From the NCBI RefSeq assembly GCF_039523175.1, contig NZ_BAAAEU010000006.1:536964-600963 (forward strand): a stretch of 64,000 nucleotides of DNA, written 5' to 3'. This document shows positions 9,968-18,395 of the stretch, piece after piece. Source of the stretch: Dokdonella_A soli. GTDB lineage: Bacteria > Pseudomonadota > Gammaproteobacteria > Xanthomonadales > Rhodanobacteraceae. Numbering within the stretch: the stretch's first letter is position 1; every line of letters begins with the position of its first letter. The translations under genes were made by a program, and so were the position numbers. The notes below the pieces were generated by a model. It was not told the origin of the DNA. It saw nothing but the letters and a program-made list of their open reading frames with translations, and made no database searches.

Positions 9968-10885
9968 CTAGTCGCGCTCGCCCGGACGGGGCAATCCAAA
10001 CCATTTTTCCAGGTACCCGAACAGGTTCGTGAGTTCGAGCGTCATCAACGCAAAGCTGGCATCCAGTTCGGCGCGTGCCGATTCCGCGGTGCCCTCGCCA
10101 AGCTGGTCGAGAACCACATCCAGGAACTTGAGCTTGCGCACGACGAGGTCCTCGCCGAGCACGAAGCTGATGCGTTCGTCGAACACGAGGCCAAGCTGAA
10201 ACACCTGCTTGCCTGACTTCAGATGCTCCCTGACTTCGTCCGATTCAAGGTCCTGGCGGCGGCAGCGGACCACCGCGCCGGCCTCGGCCGGATCGCGCAG
10301 TTCGCATTCTTCGCCGAGGACCAATCCTTCCGGCAGCTTGCCACCAATCAACCAGTCCGTCATCAGCGCCCGGGGGGATTCCTCGGGGGCCATCGGGGTG
10401 GCCGGAAAGCGGCCCAGCGCCTCACGAATCTGGCTGACCGCGTCCTCAGCCGCCTTGCGGCTGGCGCTGTCGACGACGAACCAACCGTTGTCCGCGTCCA
10501 GATAAGCAGAGAGTCGTGACGGGCGTATGAAGGCGCGCGGCAGGAGTTCTGAAATCACCTCTTCTTTCAAGCGCTTGCGTTCTTTTGCGCCGATCCGGCG
10601 GCCTTCCTTCTCGGCGATCTTCGCGAGCCGGTCGGACAGTTCCTCGTTGACGACGACGGACGGCAGCAGGCGCTCCTCGGCGCCAATCGTGACCAGGCTG
10701 AATGCACCAATCTGGTGCAACAGCTCCTCGCTGTCGCGGCCGAAGGGCGACACGAAGCCGCGCGTCGCGAGCTCCAGCGGGCCGCACTCGCGCAGGCGCT
10801 GCGAATCGAGTTCCTTTTCGAGTTTCTTGAGGGATTTGCTGGTGCTTTCGGGGAAACGGAACAGGCTGAGGTTGCGAAAGAACAT
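9968..10885 (-). CDS. rdgC: Recombination-associated protein RdgC
   Basis: RdgC is a ring-shaped DNA-binding protein that limits RecA activity on the nucleoid. The 305-residue sequence has the family start MFFRNLSLFRF and the blocks GFVSPFGRDSEELLHQIG, LLPSVVVNEEL, EKEGRRIGAKERKRLKEEV and the C-terminal LTLELTNLFGYLEKWFG. Length matches the family (about 300). It is followed after 31 bp by the DUF45 peptidase gene. Confidence 0.95.
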   Translation of the reverse strand: MFFRNLSLFRFPESTSKSLKKLEKELDSQRLRECGPLELATRGFVSPFGRDSEELLHQIGAFSLVTIGAEERLLPSVVVNEELSDRLAKIAEKEGRRIGAKERKRLKEEVISELLPRAFIRPSRLSAYLDADNGWFVVDSASRKAAEDAVSQIREALGRFPATPMAPEESPRALMTDWLIGGKLPEGLVLGEECELRDPAEAGAVVRCRRQDLESDEVREHLKSGKQVFQLGLVFDERISFVLGEDLVVRKLKFLDVVLDQLGEGTAESARAELDASFALMTLELTNLFGYLEKWFGLPRPGERD

Positions 10886-10930
10886 GGTTTTGAGGGCCGA
10901 GGGCTGAGGGCGTGAGCCAGGGAATATTTG

Positions 10931-11013
10931 TCGTCGTTCCGGCGCAGGCCGGAACCCAGTGCCTTCAGCGAAGTGCGAAAGATGCTGGGTCCCGGCCTGC
11001 GCCGGGACGACGG
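10931..11013. repeat. REP-type inverted repeat, family B
   Basis: The arms TTCCGGCGCAGGCCGGAACC and CCCGGCCTGCGCCGGGA are imperfect reverse complements flanking a 25-base spacer (the extended arms run 10932-10959 and 10985-11012). The unit resembles the GTCGTTCCGGCGAAGGCCGGAA element scattered through Xanthomonas and relatives. It sits between rdgC and ttcA, 13 bp from the ttcA stop, so it could also stabilise the ttcA mRNA 3' end. Confidence 0.8.
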
Positions 11014-11026
11014 AGGGTGGGGGTTG

Positions 11027-11887
11027 TCAGGCCGAATCGTGCTCGCGACCCGCGAGCCACGCCTGCGCATCCGTGCGCGGCAAATCGTCGCGCGCACCGA
11101 GCCCGGCGAAATCGAACAGGTCGGTGTCGGCCAGATGCGAGGGCTCGACCTTGCCGAGCGCGCGGAAGATCGTCTCGATGCGGCCCGGGAACTTCTTCTC
11201 CCACTCGGCCAGCATCGCCTTGATCGCCTTGCGCTGCAGGTTCTCCTGCGAGCCGCACAGATTGCACGGCATGATCGGGAATGCGCACTGCTCCGCGTAC
11301 TCGGCGATGTCGCTCTCGGCGCAGTACGCGAGCGGGCGGATCAGGATGTTGCGGCCGTCGTCCGAACGCAGCTTGGCCGGCATTGCCTTCAGCGTGCCCT
11401 GGTGGAACAGGTTCAGGAACAGCGTCTCGACGATGTCGTCACGGTGGTGGCCGAGCGCGATCTTGGTGAAGCCATTCTCGGCCGCGAACGTGTACAGCGA
11501 ACCGCGGCGCAGCCGCGAGCACAGGCTGCACATCGTTTTGCCTTCCGGGATCACGCGCTTGACGACGCTGTAGGTGTCCTGCTCGAGGATATGAAACGGT
11601 ACGCCGAGCGCACGCAGGTACGTCGGCAGCACGTCGGGATCGTAGCCCGGCTGCTTCTGGTCAAGATGCACCGCGGCCAGCTCGAAGCGCACCGGCGCCT
11701 TCGCTTGCAGCTTCAGCAGGATGTCCAGCAGGGTGTAGGAATCCTTGCCGCCGGACAGGCAGACCATCACGCGATCGCCGTCCTCGATCATGTTGAAGTC
11801 CGCGATCGCCTGACCGACTTGATGGCGCAGGCGCTTGGCCAGCTTGCCGGCTTCGTATGCGTGCTTGCGGGCGAGGATCGCGTTCAT
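11027..11887 (-). CDS. ttcA: tRNA 2-thiocytidine(32) synthetase TtcA
   Basis: TtcA thiolates C32 in a subset of tRNAs using ATP and a [4Fe-4S] cluster. The 286-residue protein has the PP-loop MVCLSGGKDSYTLLDIL near residue 45, the first CxxC (CSLCSRLRRG) and the second CxxC (CNLCGSQENLQR), plus GHHRDDIVETLFLNLF. All ligands expected for the cluster are present. The start ATG 11887 gives the usual length. Confidence 0.95.
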   Translation of the reverse strand: MNAILARKHAYEAGKLAKRLRHQVGQAIADFNMIEDGDRVMVCLSGGKDSYTLLDILLKLQAKAPVRFELAAVHLDQKQPGYDPDVLPTYLRALGVPFHILEQDTYSVVKRVIPEGKTMCSLCSRLRRGSLYTFAAENGFTKIALGHHRDDIVETLFLNLFHQGTLKAMPAKLRSDDGRNILIRPLAYCAESDIAEYAEQCAFPIMPCNLCGSQENLQRKAIKAMLAEWEKKFPGRIETIFRALGKVEPSHLADTDLFDFAGLGARDDLPRTDAQAWLAGREHDSA

Positions 11888-12118
11888 CAGCCGCGCATTG
11901 TAGTCGTCGCGGTCTCAAGTTCCGAGATCCGCACGCCTGCAAACGGCGGCCCTTCACTTTCGCCGCCGCCGCCGATACGGCAAAATTCGCCATTCTTTCC
12001 GCGCCGACATTCGCCGTCCGGCGCGCCGGGACGGAACCCGAGCATCCCCTTCACGCCGTTCGTCTGCCGCGTTCCCGAACGCTCGCGGCAAGGCATTGCA
12101 TATCTTGGAGCGCGTCGC

Positions 12119-14137
12119 ATGAGCAGTATCCCTTCCGTCATTCCGGCCAGCGTCGACACGGCCCGCATGGCCAACGCGATCCGTTTCCTTTCCGCCGACG
12201 CGGTCGAGAAGGCGAAATCCGGCCATCCCGGCATGCCGATGGGCATGGCCGAGATCGCGGTTGCGTTGTGGACGCGCCATCTCAAGCACAACCCGACGAA
12301 CCCGCACTGGGCCGACCGCGACCGCTTCGTGCTGTCGAACGGTCATGGCTCGATGCTGCAGTACGCGTTGCTGCACCTCGCCGGTTACGACCTGTCGATC
12401 GACGAGCTGAAGAACTTCCGCCAGCTGCACTCGAAGACACCGGGCCATCCCGAAGTCGGCGTCACGCCGGGCGTCGAGACCACGACCGGCCCGCTCGGCC
12501 AGGGCCTCGCCAATGCGGTCGGCCTCGCGCTCGCCGAGAAACTGCTCGCTGCGGAATTCAACAAGCCCGGCCATGCGGTCGTCGACCACCACACCTACGT
12601 GTTCCTCGGCGACGGCTGCCTGATGGAAGGCATCTCGCACGAGGCCTGCGCGCTGGCTGGCACCTGGCAGCTTGGCAAGCTGATCGCGCTGTACGACGAC
12701 AACGGCATCTCGATCGACGGCGAAGTGCAGGGCTGGTTCACCGATGACACCGCCGCGCGCTTCCGCGCCTACGGTTGGCAAGTGATCGGCCCGATCGACG
12801 GCCACGATGTCGACGCGGTCGATCGCGCGATCGCCGAGGCGAAGAAGGACACCGCGCAACCGAGCTTCATCCTCTGCCGCACCGTGATCGGCAAGGGTGC
12901 GCCAAGCCGCGCCGGCACCGCGAAGGCGCACGGAGAAGCGCTCGGCGCCGACGAGCTCGCGGCAACGCGCAAGGCGCTGGACTGGCCGTACGCGCCGTTC
13001 GAGATTCCGGACGACATCTACGCCGAGTGGGACGCGCGCGCCGAAGGCGTCGCGCTCGAAGCCGAGTGGAAGCGCCGCTTCGAGGCCTACCGTTCGGCGG
13101 AACCGGCTGCAGCCGCAGAACTGCTGCGCCGCCTCGCCGGCGACTTGCCGGCGAACTTCGCCGACGTCGCCGCGAAACTGGTTGCTGAAGCGAACGCGAA
13201 GGCCGAGACCGTCGCCTCGCGCAAGGCCAGCCAGTACGCGATCGAGGCGTTCGCACCGGCCGTGCCGGAGATGATCGGTGGCTCGGCCGATCTCACGCAC
13301 TCCAATCTGACCTTGTGGAAAGGTGCGCCTTTGCTCAGCGGCGCCGGCACCGGCCGCCACATCAGCTACGGCGTGCGCGAGTTCGGGATGGCCGCGATCA
13401 TGAATGGCCTTGCACTGCACGGTGGCTTCATCCCGTTCGGCGGCACCTTCCTGACCTTCAGCGACTACAGCCGCAACGCGCTGCGCATGGCCGCGTTGAT
13501 GAACCTGCGCGTGATCCACGTGTTCACGCACGATTCGATCGGCCTTGGCGAGGACGGCCCTACGCACCAGTCGGTTGAGCATGTGTCTTCCTTGCGCCTG
13601 ATTCCGAACCTCGAAGTCTGGCGCCCTTGCGACACGGTCGAGACCGCGGTCGCGTGGAAGCTCGCGCTGGAACGCAAGACCGCACCGACCGCGCTCGCGC
13701 TGTCACGCCAGAACCTGCCGTTCGTGCCGCGCAGCGACGCGCAGATCGCCGCGATCGAACGCGGCGGCTACGTGCTGGCCGAGTCCGAAGGCGGCGCACC
13801 GCAGCGCATCCTGATCGCGACCGGCTCGGAGATCGGTCTCGCACTCGCCGCGCAAACGATCCTCGCCGGCGAAGGCATCCGCACGCGCGTGGTGTCGATG
13901 CCGTCGACCGAAACCTTCGATCGCCAGGACCCGGCGTATCGCGAGCAAGTGCTGCCGACCGAGGTGCCGAAGATTGCGATCGAGGCTGGCGCGACCGCAC
14001 TGTGGTGGAAATACGTGCGCGGAAACGGCAACGTGATCGGCATCGACCGCTTCGGCGAATCCGCGCCGGCGCCGAAGGTGTTCGAGTTCCTCGGACTCAC
14101 CACGGAGAAGATCGTCGACGTCGCGCGCCGCGGCTGA
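12119..14137 (+). CDS. tkt: Transketolase
   Basis: This ThDP-dependent enzyme moves two-carbon units in the pentose phosphate pathway. From ATG 12119 the protein has 672 residues: MANAIRFLSADAVEKAKSGHPGMPMG, the ThDP motif GDGCLMEGISHEACALAG (about residue 163) and DDNGISIDG, the pyrimidine domain with GVREFGMAAIMNGLALHGG, and HDSIGLGEDGPTHQSVE. The frame is open upstream to 10928, but that part reads antisense to ttcA and is not coding. The gph remnant starts 14 bp after the stop. Confidence 0.96.
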   Translation: MSSIPSVIPASVDTARMANAIRFLSADAVEKAKSGHPGMPMGMAEIAVALWTRHLKHNPTNPHWADRDRFVLSNGHGSMLQYALLHLAGYDLSIDELKNFRQLHSKTPGHPEVGVTPGVETTTGPLGQGLANAVGLALAEKLLAAEFNKPGHAVVDHHTYVFLGDGCLMEGISHEACALAGTWQLGKLIALYDDNGISIDGEVQGWFTDDTAARFRAYGWQVIGPIDGHDVDAVDRAIAEAKKDTAQPSFILCRTVIGKGAPSRAGTAKAHGEALGADELAATRKALDWPYAPFEIPDDIYAEWDARAEGVALEAEWKRRFEAYRSAEPAAAAELLRRLAGDLPANFADVAAKLVAEANAKAETVASRKASQYAIEAFAPAVPEMIGGSADLTHSNLTLWKGAPLLSGAGTGRHISYGVREFGMAAIMNGLALHGGFIPFGGTFLTFSDYSRNALRMAALMNLRVIHVFTHDSIGLGEDGPTHQSVEHVSSLRLIPNLEVWRPCDTVETAVAWKLALERKTAPTALALSRQNLPFVPRSDAQIAAIERGGYVLAESEGGAPQRILIATGSEIGLALAAQTILAGEGIRTRVVSMPSTETFDRQDPAYREQVLPTEVPKIAIEAGATALWWKYVRGNGNVIGIDRFGESAPAPKVFEFLGLTTEKIVDVARRG

Positions 14138-14151
14138 CGAGACGCGAGGCG

Positions 14152-14879
14152 GTGCGCGTCGCCGCGATCCTCTGCGACCTCGACGGTACCTTGCTGCACA
14201 CGGTGCCGGACATCGCGGTCGCGGTGAATGCGGTGCTGCGCGGACTGGATCGCGCGCCGATCGCCGAACGTGTCGTCGCGGACTACGTCGGCCGGGGAGT
14301 CGACGTGCTGCTGCGCCGCGCGTGACGGCCGCGTCGATGCCGACGTGTTGCAGCGTGCGCGTGCGCTGTTCGACGTCGCCTATGCCGAGGTCAACGGCCG
14401 CCACGCGACGATGCTATCCCGGTGTCATCGAAGGCCTCGCTGCGTTCAAGGCGCTGGGCCTGCGTCTCGCCTGCGTGACCAACAAGCCGCAGCGTGCGGC
14501 CGAGAGTGTGCTCGCGCAATTCGGCCTGGCGCGCGATTTCGGATGCGTGATCGGCGGCGATGCCTTGCCGCAACGCAAGCCGCGACCGGAGCCGCTGTGG
14601 CGTGCCGCCGAACTTCTCGGCGTCACGTCGGATACGTGCATCACGCTCGGCGATTCCGCGAACGACGCCAATGCAGCGCGTGCGGCCGGTATGCCGGTCG
14701 TGCTAGTCGACTACGGCTACACGGAAGGCCGCCCGATCAGCGAGATCGACTGCGACGCAGCGATCTCGAGCTTCACCGAGCTTGCGGATGCGCTGACAGC
14801 GCCGACGTCCGACCTGCGCTTCGCCTTCCTCCGGCGTGCACGCGTATCGCCATCGGACAGGGCGGGCGGCGTAGTCTGA
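14152..14879 (+). pseudogene. gph: Phosphoglycolate phosphatase, broken by two single-base frameshifts
   Basis: The HAD phosphatase motifs are all present but in three reading frames. Frame 1 from GTG 14152 gives VAAILCDLDGTLLHTVPDI and runs to GVDVLLRRA, then a TGA at 14323. Frame 2 continues DGRVDADVLQRARALFDVAY to GRHATM. Frame 3 from about 14414 gives YPGVIEGLAAFKALGLRLAC, VTNKP, QRKPRPEPLW and GDSANDANAARAAG. The total of 728 nt minus two bases is exactly 242 codons, so two one-base insertions (near 14320, and an extra C near 14414) explain it. The enzyme would remove 2-phosphoglycolate. Real decay and assembly error cannot be told apart here. Confidence 0.85.
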
Positions 14880-15006
14880 CGTCTGCTCGTACCGAAGCAT
14901 CGAAATACAAGCTTCACGATCCAGTGGCCGTTCGCGCCGAGGTATCGAAGCGCGCAACCCACCCGCGCCGTGACGGCGCTACACTGCGCACATCGCGAGT
15001 GCCGCC

Positions 15007-15213
15007 ATGTTCGCCGACGATCCCGCCACCATCGTGCGCAGACTCACCGAGCTCAAGCTCGAACATCGTGACCTCGACGCCGCGATCGCGCGACTGCCGA
15101 GCGGCCCCGGCTGCGACGAGCTGCAATTGACGCGCATGAAGAAGCGCAAACTGCGCCTCAAGGACATGATCGCGTACCTCGAGAACAAGCTGATTCCGGA
15201 TCTCGACGCCTGA
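15007..15213 (+). CDS. DUF465 (YdcH-like) small coiled protein
   Basis: This 68-residue protein has the DUF465 layout: LTELKLEHRDLDAAIARL, a short Pro/Gly turn, then LQLTRMKKRKLRLKDMIAYLENKL. Two antiparallel helices are expected. The function of the family is not known. A start at ATG 15007 is natural and gives the usual length. It follows the broken gph gene after 127 bp. Confidence 0.85.
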   Translation: MFADDPATIVRRLTELKLEHRDLDAAIARLPSGPGCDELQLTRMKKRKLRLKDMIAYLENKLIPDLDA

Positions 15214-15253
15214 ATTGTGCCTGGCGTGCTGCCGAGAGAACGCTCACGCGTGG

Positions 15254-16147
15254 TCAGTGCTGGGTCGCAGCGACGAGGCGCTCAGCCAGACGCCGAACGG
15301 TCGAACGGGTCTCTCCGCTGCGAGTGACGATGTAGTGCTTGTCGGGGTTGGCGAATTCCGGACCCGCGATGCGGACCAGATGCCCCGATTCGAGGGCCGG
15401 GGCAGCCAGCGGCCAGCGTGCCAGTGCGACGCCGATACCTGAGTCGGCGGCAGCCAGGACGAGATCGTAATCCTCGAAACGCCGCTCACCGCCGCGTGGG
15501 CGATAAGCAATTCCCGCGTGTTGACACCAGAGTCGCCATTGTCGGGTGTCGGTGTCGTGCAGCAGCGTCTGATCGAGGACCGCGGTCGCGTCGCGTCCGT
15601 GCAGGGCCTGCGCGATCTTCGGCGTTGCCACCGCAAACAATCGCTCGTCCAGCAGCGGGAGAGCGTCGACGCCGGGCCAGCTGCCACGTCCGTACCGAAT
15701 CGCAAGGTCGGCTTCGCCCGCATCGAAACTGGCGATGCGATGCTCCGGCAACACCCGGATCGCCAGATCCATTGGCTCGCCCTGCAGTTCGGCGAGCCGG
15801 GGCATCAGCCAGAGTCGCGCGAACGAGGGCAGGACGCTCAAGCGCAGGCTGGCCGTCTGCCGCGCGGCGCGAAGATCGACGGCGAGTTCGGTGATCCGGG
15901 ACAACGCGAGTTCGACCTGACGGGCGAAGTGTTCTCCGGTCGGTGTCAGACGTACGCCGCGGCCATGGCGCTCGAAGATCGACGCGCCCAGCCAGGACTC
16001 CACTGCATGCACGCGCCGGCTCACCGAGCCGTGCGTGATGCCGAGCTCCACGGCCGCCGCCGAGAACGAACCCAGACGCGCCGCCGAAATCATCGCGGCA
16101 AGTGCATCGAGTGGCGGCAGTCCGATCGTGCTGTGCATGGTGCGCAC
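15254..16147 (-). CDS. LysR-family transcriptional regulator
   Basis: The 297-residue protein has an N-terminal winged HTH (LDALAAMISAARLGSFSAAAVELGITHGSVSRRVHAVESWLGASIFERHGRGVRLTPTG) and a type 2 periplasmic-binding-like effector domain, with the GcvA-like segments PSFARLWLMPRLAELQ and ADLAIRYGRGSWPGVDALPLLDE. It is divergent from the cupin/MBL gene pair with about 80 bp between, the usual LysR arrangement, so it probably controls them. ATG 16138 is an alternative start. The effector is unknown. Confidence 0.9.
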   Translation of the reverse strand: MRTMHSTIGLPPLDALAAMISAARLGSFSAAAVELGITHGSVSRRVHAVESWLGASIFERHGRGVRLTPTGEHFARQVELALSRITELAVDLRAARQTASLRLSVLPSFARLWLMPRLAELQGEPMDLAIRVLPEHRIASFDAGEADLAIRYGRGSWPGVDALPLLDERLFAVATPKIAQALHGRDATAVLDQTLLHDTDTRQWRLWCQHAGIAYRPRGGERRFEDYDLVLAAADSGIGVALARWPLAAPALESGHLVRIAGPEFANPDKHYIVTRSGETRSTVRRLAERLVAATQH

Positions 16148-16227
16148 ATTTCCTTACTCAACGCCGGCATATGTCAAGCATTGATGGCGCGATAGAGTCC
16201 TGACGAGACAGTTCCCTGGAGATAAAC

Positions 16228-16563
16228 ATGAAGACCGCGCTGGCATTCGATCAACACGACATGGCGACGAGATGGGTCGATGACGTACCTGCCGTTGAAG
16301 TCGGACCCGGCTGCTTCCGGCGCGACTTGCCGAGCGACGACGGCGTGCGCGTCTGGGTGGTCGACATGCGGGCCGGCGCCGAGTGACCATACGTGGATGT
16401 TCACGGTCCGCTGGGCGAGGACATGTTCGTCGTGAGCGGCGAGTTGATCGAAGGCGACAAGCGCCTCGGACCGGGACACCACGTCCGATTCGGTCCTCGC
16501 AGCAGCCATCGCCCACGCACCGAGGTCGGCGTTCGCCTGTTCGGATTCAATCTGCTTCGTTGA
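16228..16563 (+). pseudogene. Small ChrR-like cupin gene interrupted by an in-frame TGA
   Basis: From ATG 16228 the frame reads MKTALAFDQHDMATRWVDDV, then VEVGPGCFRRDLPSDDGVR, VWVVDMRAGAE, a TGA at 16384-16386, and then PYVDVHGPLGEDMFVVSGEL, IEGDKRLGPGHHVRFG and ending VGVRLFGFNLLR. The two parts are one continuous 111-residue cupin except for the stop; the position before Pro is where cupins of this type often have Trp, and TGG to TGA is a single change. No frameshift is involved. The first 52 residues alone lack the metal-binding strands. It is divergent from the LysR gene. Confidence 0.75.
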
Positions 16564-16606
16564 GCGCAGCGCACTCGACTACTTCACCCATCAGCGAGCA
16601 GCAACC

Positions 16607-17491
16607 ATGTCATTGATCAAGAACGAGCCCGTCATGAAGGACATTCCGGCGATGCGCGGGCGCAGGGATTTCCTGCGCTCCGCGACGGCCATGCTGGCCG
16701 CCGCAAAGCTGGGGTTTCCACGGAATGCGATCGCGGAAGACCCCGCCCCGCTCTCATTGCGCGCTCAGCGGCTTGCCTGGGCAGGCGTTCGGCTGCAACT
16801 CGAAACGGGAACCCTGTTTCTCGATCCGCTCACCAACAGGAATGTCTGGGGCACGGCACTGAAGGATCCGCTGATCCCGGTGACGGATGCGACCGGTGAT
16901 CGGTTCGTCGTCGTCACGCACCGTCATCCGGATCACTGCGATCCGGACACCATCCGACAAGCGCTGGGAGACGACGGAACCCTCGCCTACGCTGCGAACG
17001 CGGGCGTGCCGAACGTTCCTGGCGTGAAGATGCGCGCCGGCGCGCTGTACGAGCCGCTGTTGCTCGGCGACTTCACCGCGACGGCCGTGCCAGCGGTGGA
17101 TGGATACGGCGATCCACAGGTGTCGTGGATCATCAATGCGGGCGGCAAGCGCATCATCCACTGCGGCGATACGCTGTGGCACGGATCGTGGTGGCATATC
17201 GGCCGCCAGTATGGCCCGTTCGATGCGGCTTTCCTGCCGATCAACGGCGCGCGCTTCAGCTGGCGCAAACCGGTCAGTGATGTCGCTGCGGTGATGACGG
17301 CGGAGCAGGCGGTGGCGGCGGCGGTCGTGATCGGCGCGCGACTCATCGTGCCCATTCACTACGGCGTGGTCGGCGCCGAGGGATACAGCGAGGACCCGCA
17401 TGCGGAGGAAGAGCTCCAGACCTTCGCACGCAAGCGTCACGTGGCCGTGGAAATCCTGAAGCCGGGCGCCTGGCTCTCGTGGCGCACGTGA
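16607..17491 (+). CDS. Exported MBL-fold metal-dependent hydrolase
   Basis: The 294-residue protein begins with a Tat-type signal: RGRRDFLRSATAMLAAAKLG. The mature part has metallo-beta-lactamase features: VVTHRHPDHCD (THxHxDH variant), IIHCGDTLWHG, and VPIHYG as the distal His. It resembles the UlaG/YfhI-like L-ascorbate-lactonase-type group with unknown substrate. ATG 16634 is an alternative start that still keeps the RR motif. It lies 43 bp after the broken cupin gene, on the same strand and facing away from the LysR gene, and the tat genes are in the same window. Confidence 0.85.
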   Translation: MSLIKNEPVMKDIPAMRGRRDFLRSATAMLAAAKLGFPRNAIAEDPAPLSLRAQRLAWAGVRLQLETGTLFLDPLTNRNVWGTALKDPLIPVTDATGDRFVVVTHRHPDHCDPDTIRQALGDDGTLAYAANAGVPNVPGVKMRAGALYEPLLLGDFTATAVPAVDGYGDPQVSWIINAGGKRIIHCGDTLWHGSWWHIGRQYGPFDAAFLPINGARFSWRKPVSDVAAVMTAEQAVAAAVVIGARLIVPIHYGVVGAEGYSEDPHAEEELQTFARKRHVAVEILKPGAWLSWRT

Positions 17492-17572
17492 AAGCCGGCC
17501 CTTAAAAGTAAGTCACAAGCAGGCCGACCTGCGATGACCGTCAGATGGGCAACTGGCCAGGAGCCCGAGCGT

Positions 17573-18073
17573 TCACTTCCACTCGTACAGTGTGTAGTAG
17601 ACGGGCGAGATCGGCCCCGCGTTCGGGTCGCGCACGAGTCGACCGCTGCCGTCATTGTCCATGAAGGTCTGGGCCGGACCGTTCCGCGGCACGATCTTGA
17701 TCATCCAGACGTGGCCGTGCTCGCGGTATTCCTCGACGGTGTCGCTGCCCTGCTTGCGCGTGGTGACTTCGCTGGCCGCGATGCGCTGCGCGGTCGCGGA
17801 AGCGTCGCGCGAGGCCTTGTCGCGAATCAAGCGCGCATCCGGCTTCGGCAACGGCGCGAGCGGGTCCTCTTCCGTCGCGTTTTCGGTGGCGGCGGGCGCG
17901 GAATCCTTGGCCGCACTCGTCGCCGGCGTGCTCACGCCGGGGTCGTTGAGGCCGGGCGGGCGCGGCACGTCGGCCTTCGTCGATTTCGGAGCGGCTGCCG
18001 CAACGGTCGCGGCGAAGCCGGCCATGCAGGCCAGCAGGATGGCAGTGAACAGCAAGCGGATGGTCGGCTTCAT
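17573..18073 (-). CDS. DUF2782 exported protein
   Basis: This 166-residue protein begins MKPTIRLLFTAILLACMAGF, a signal peptide ending in AAAA, followed by a low-complexity Ala/Pro/Thr linker and a C-terminal DUF2782 domain (TVEEYREHGHVWMIKIVPRN, GPAQTFMDNDG and PVYYTLYEWK). DUF2782 genes are typically next to polA in gammaproteobacteria, as here. Function unknown; the location implies an envelope protein. ATG 18073 gives the signal peptide at the N-terminus and is preferred to 18238. Confidence 0.85.
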   Translation of the reverse strand: MKPTIRLLFTAILLACMAGFAATVAAAAPKSTKADVPRPPGLNDPGVSTPATSAAKDSAPAATENATEEDPLAPLPKPDARLIRDKASRDASATAQRIAASEVTTRKQGSDTVEEYREHGHVWMIKIVPRNGPAQTFMDNDGSGRLVRDPNAGPISPVYYTLYEWK

Positions 18074-18395
18074 GACAGACTCCTTCGGCTCGAAGAGCCT
18101 AGCAGACCTGCGGCGAATTTCATCGGCGCGATGCATCGGTGACGCCGGAACGCGCGCAGGCGTTGCAGGCCCGTGCCCATCGATCGACATGCGAGCTGAT
18201 CGCGTCGCTTCCAAGCGATCACCGCCGCGCACGTGCACTGCGTTCAGGTGCGGTATCAGCCGGCGCGGGCGATACCGGTGGCGAGACGACGCGTGTTCGC
18301 GAACGGCTGCGACGCGCGCACGTCATGAACGCATCGGCGTTGCAAACGCCACGGGTCCGCGCCAAGCTGCGGGCCCATTGCCGCCCCACCTCGCC
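18074..18395. other. Intergenic region between DUF2782 gene and polA
   Basis: This 322-bp gap separates the divergent DUF2782 and polA genes and must hold both promoters. I see no convincing sigma-70 pair, repeat or structured RNA in it. The open frames crossing it have no recognisable protein content. Confidence 0.5.

Noticed and set aside
10928..12118. 400-residue N-terminal extension of transketolase
   Set aside because: It reads antisense through ttcA and starts in a REP element; transketolase begins at ATG 12119 with the expected N-terminus.
16384..16386. Selenocysteine or programmed read-through in the cupin gene
   Set aside because: No downstream structure of the expected kind was seen and the family has no known Sec members; a nonsense change is simpler.
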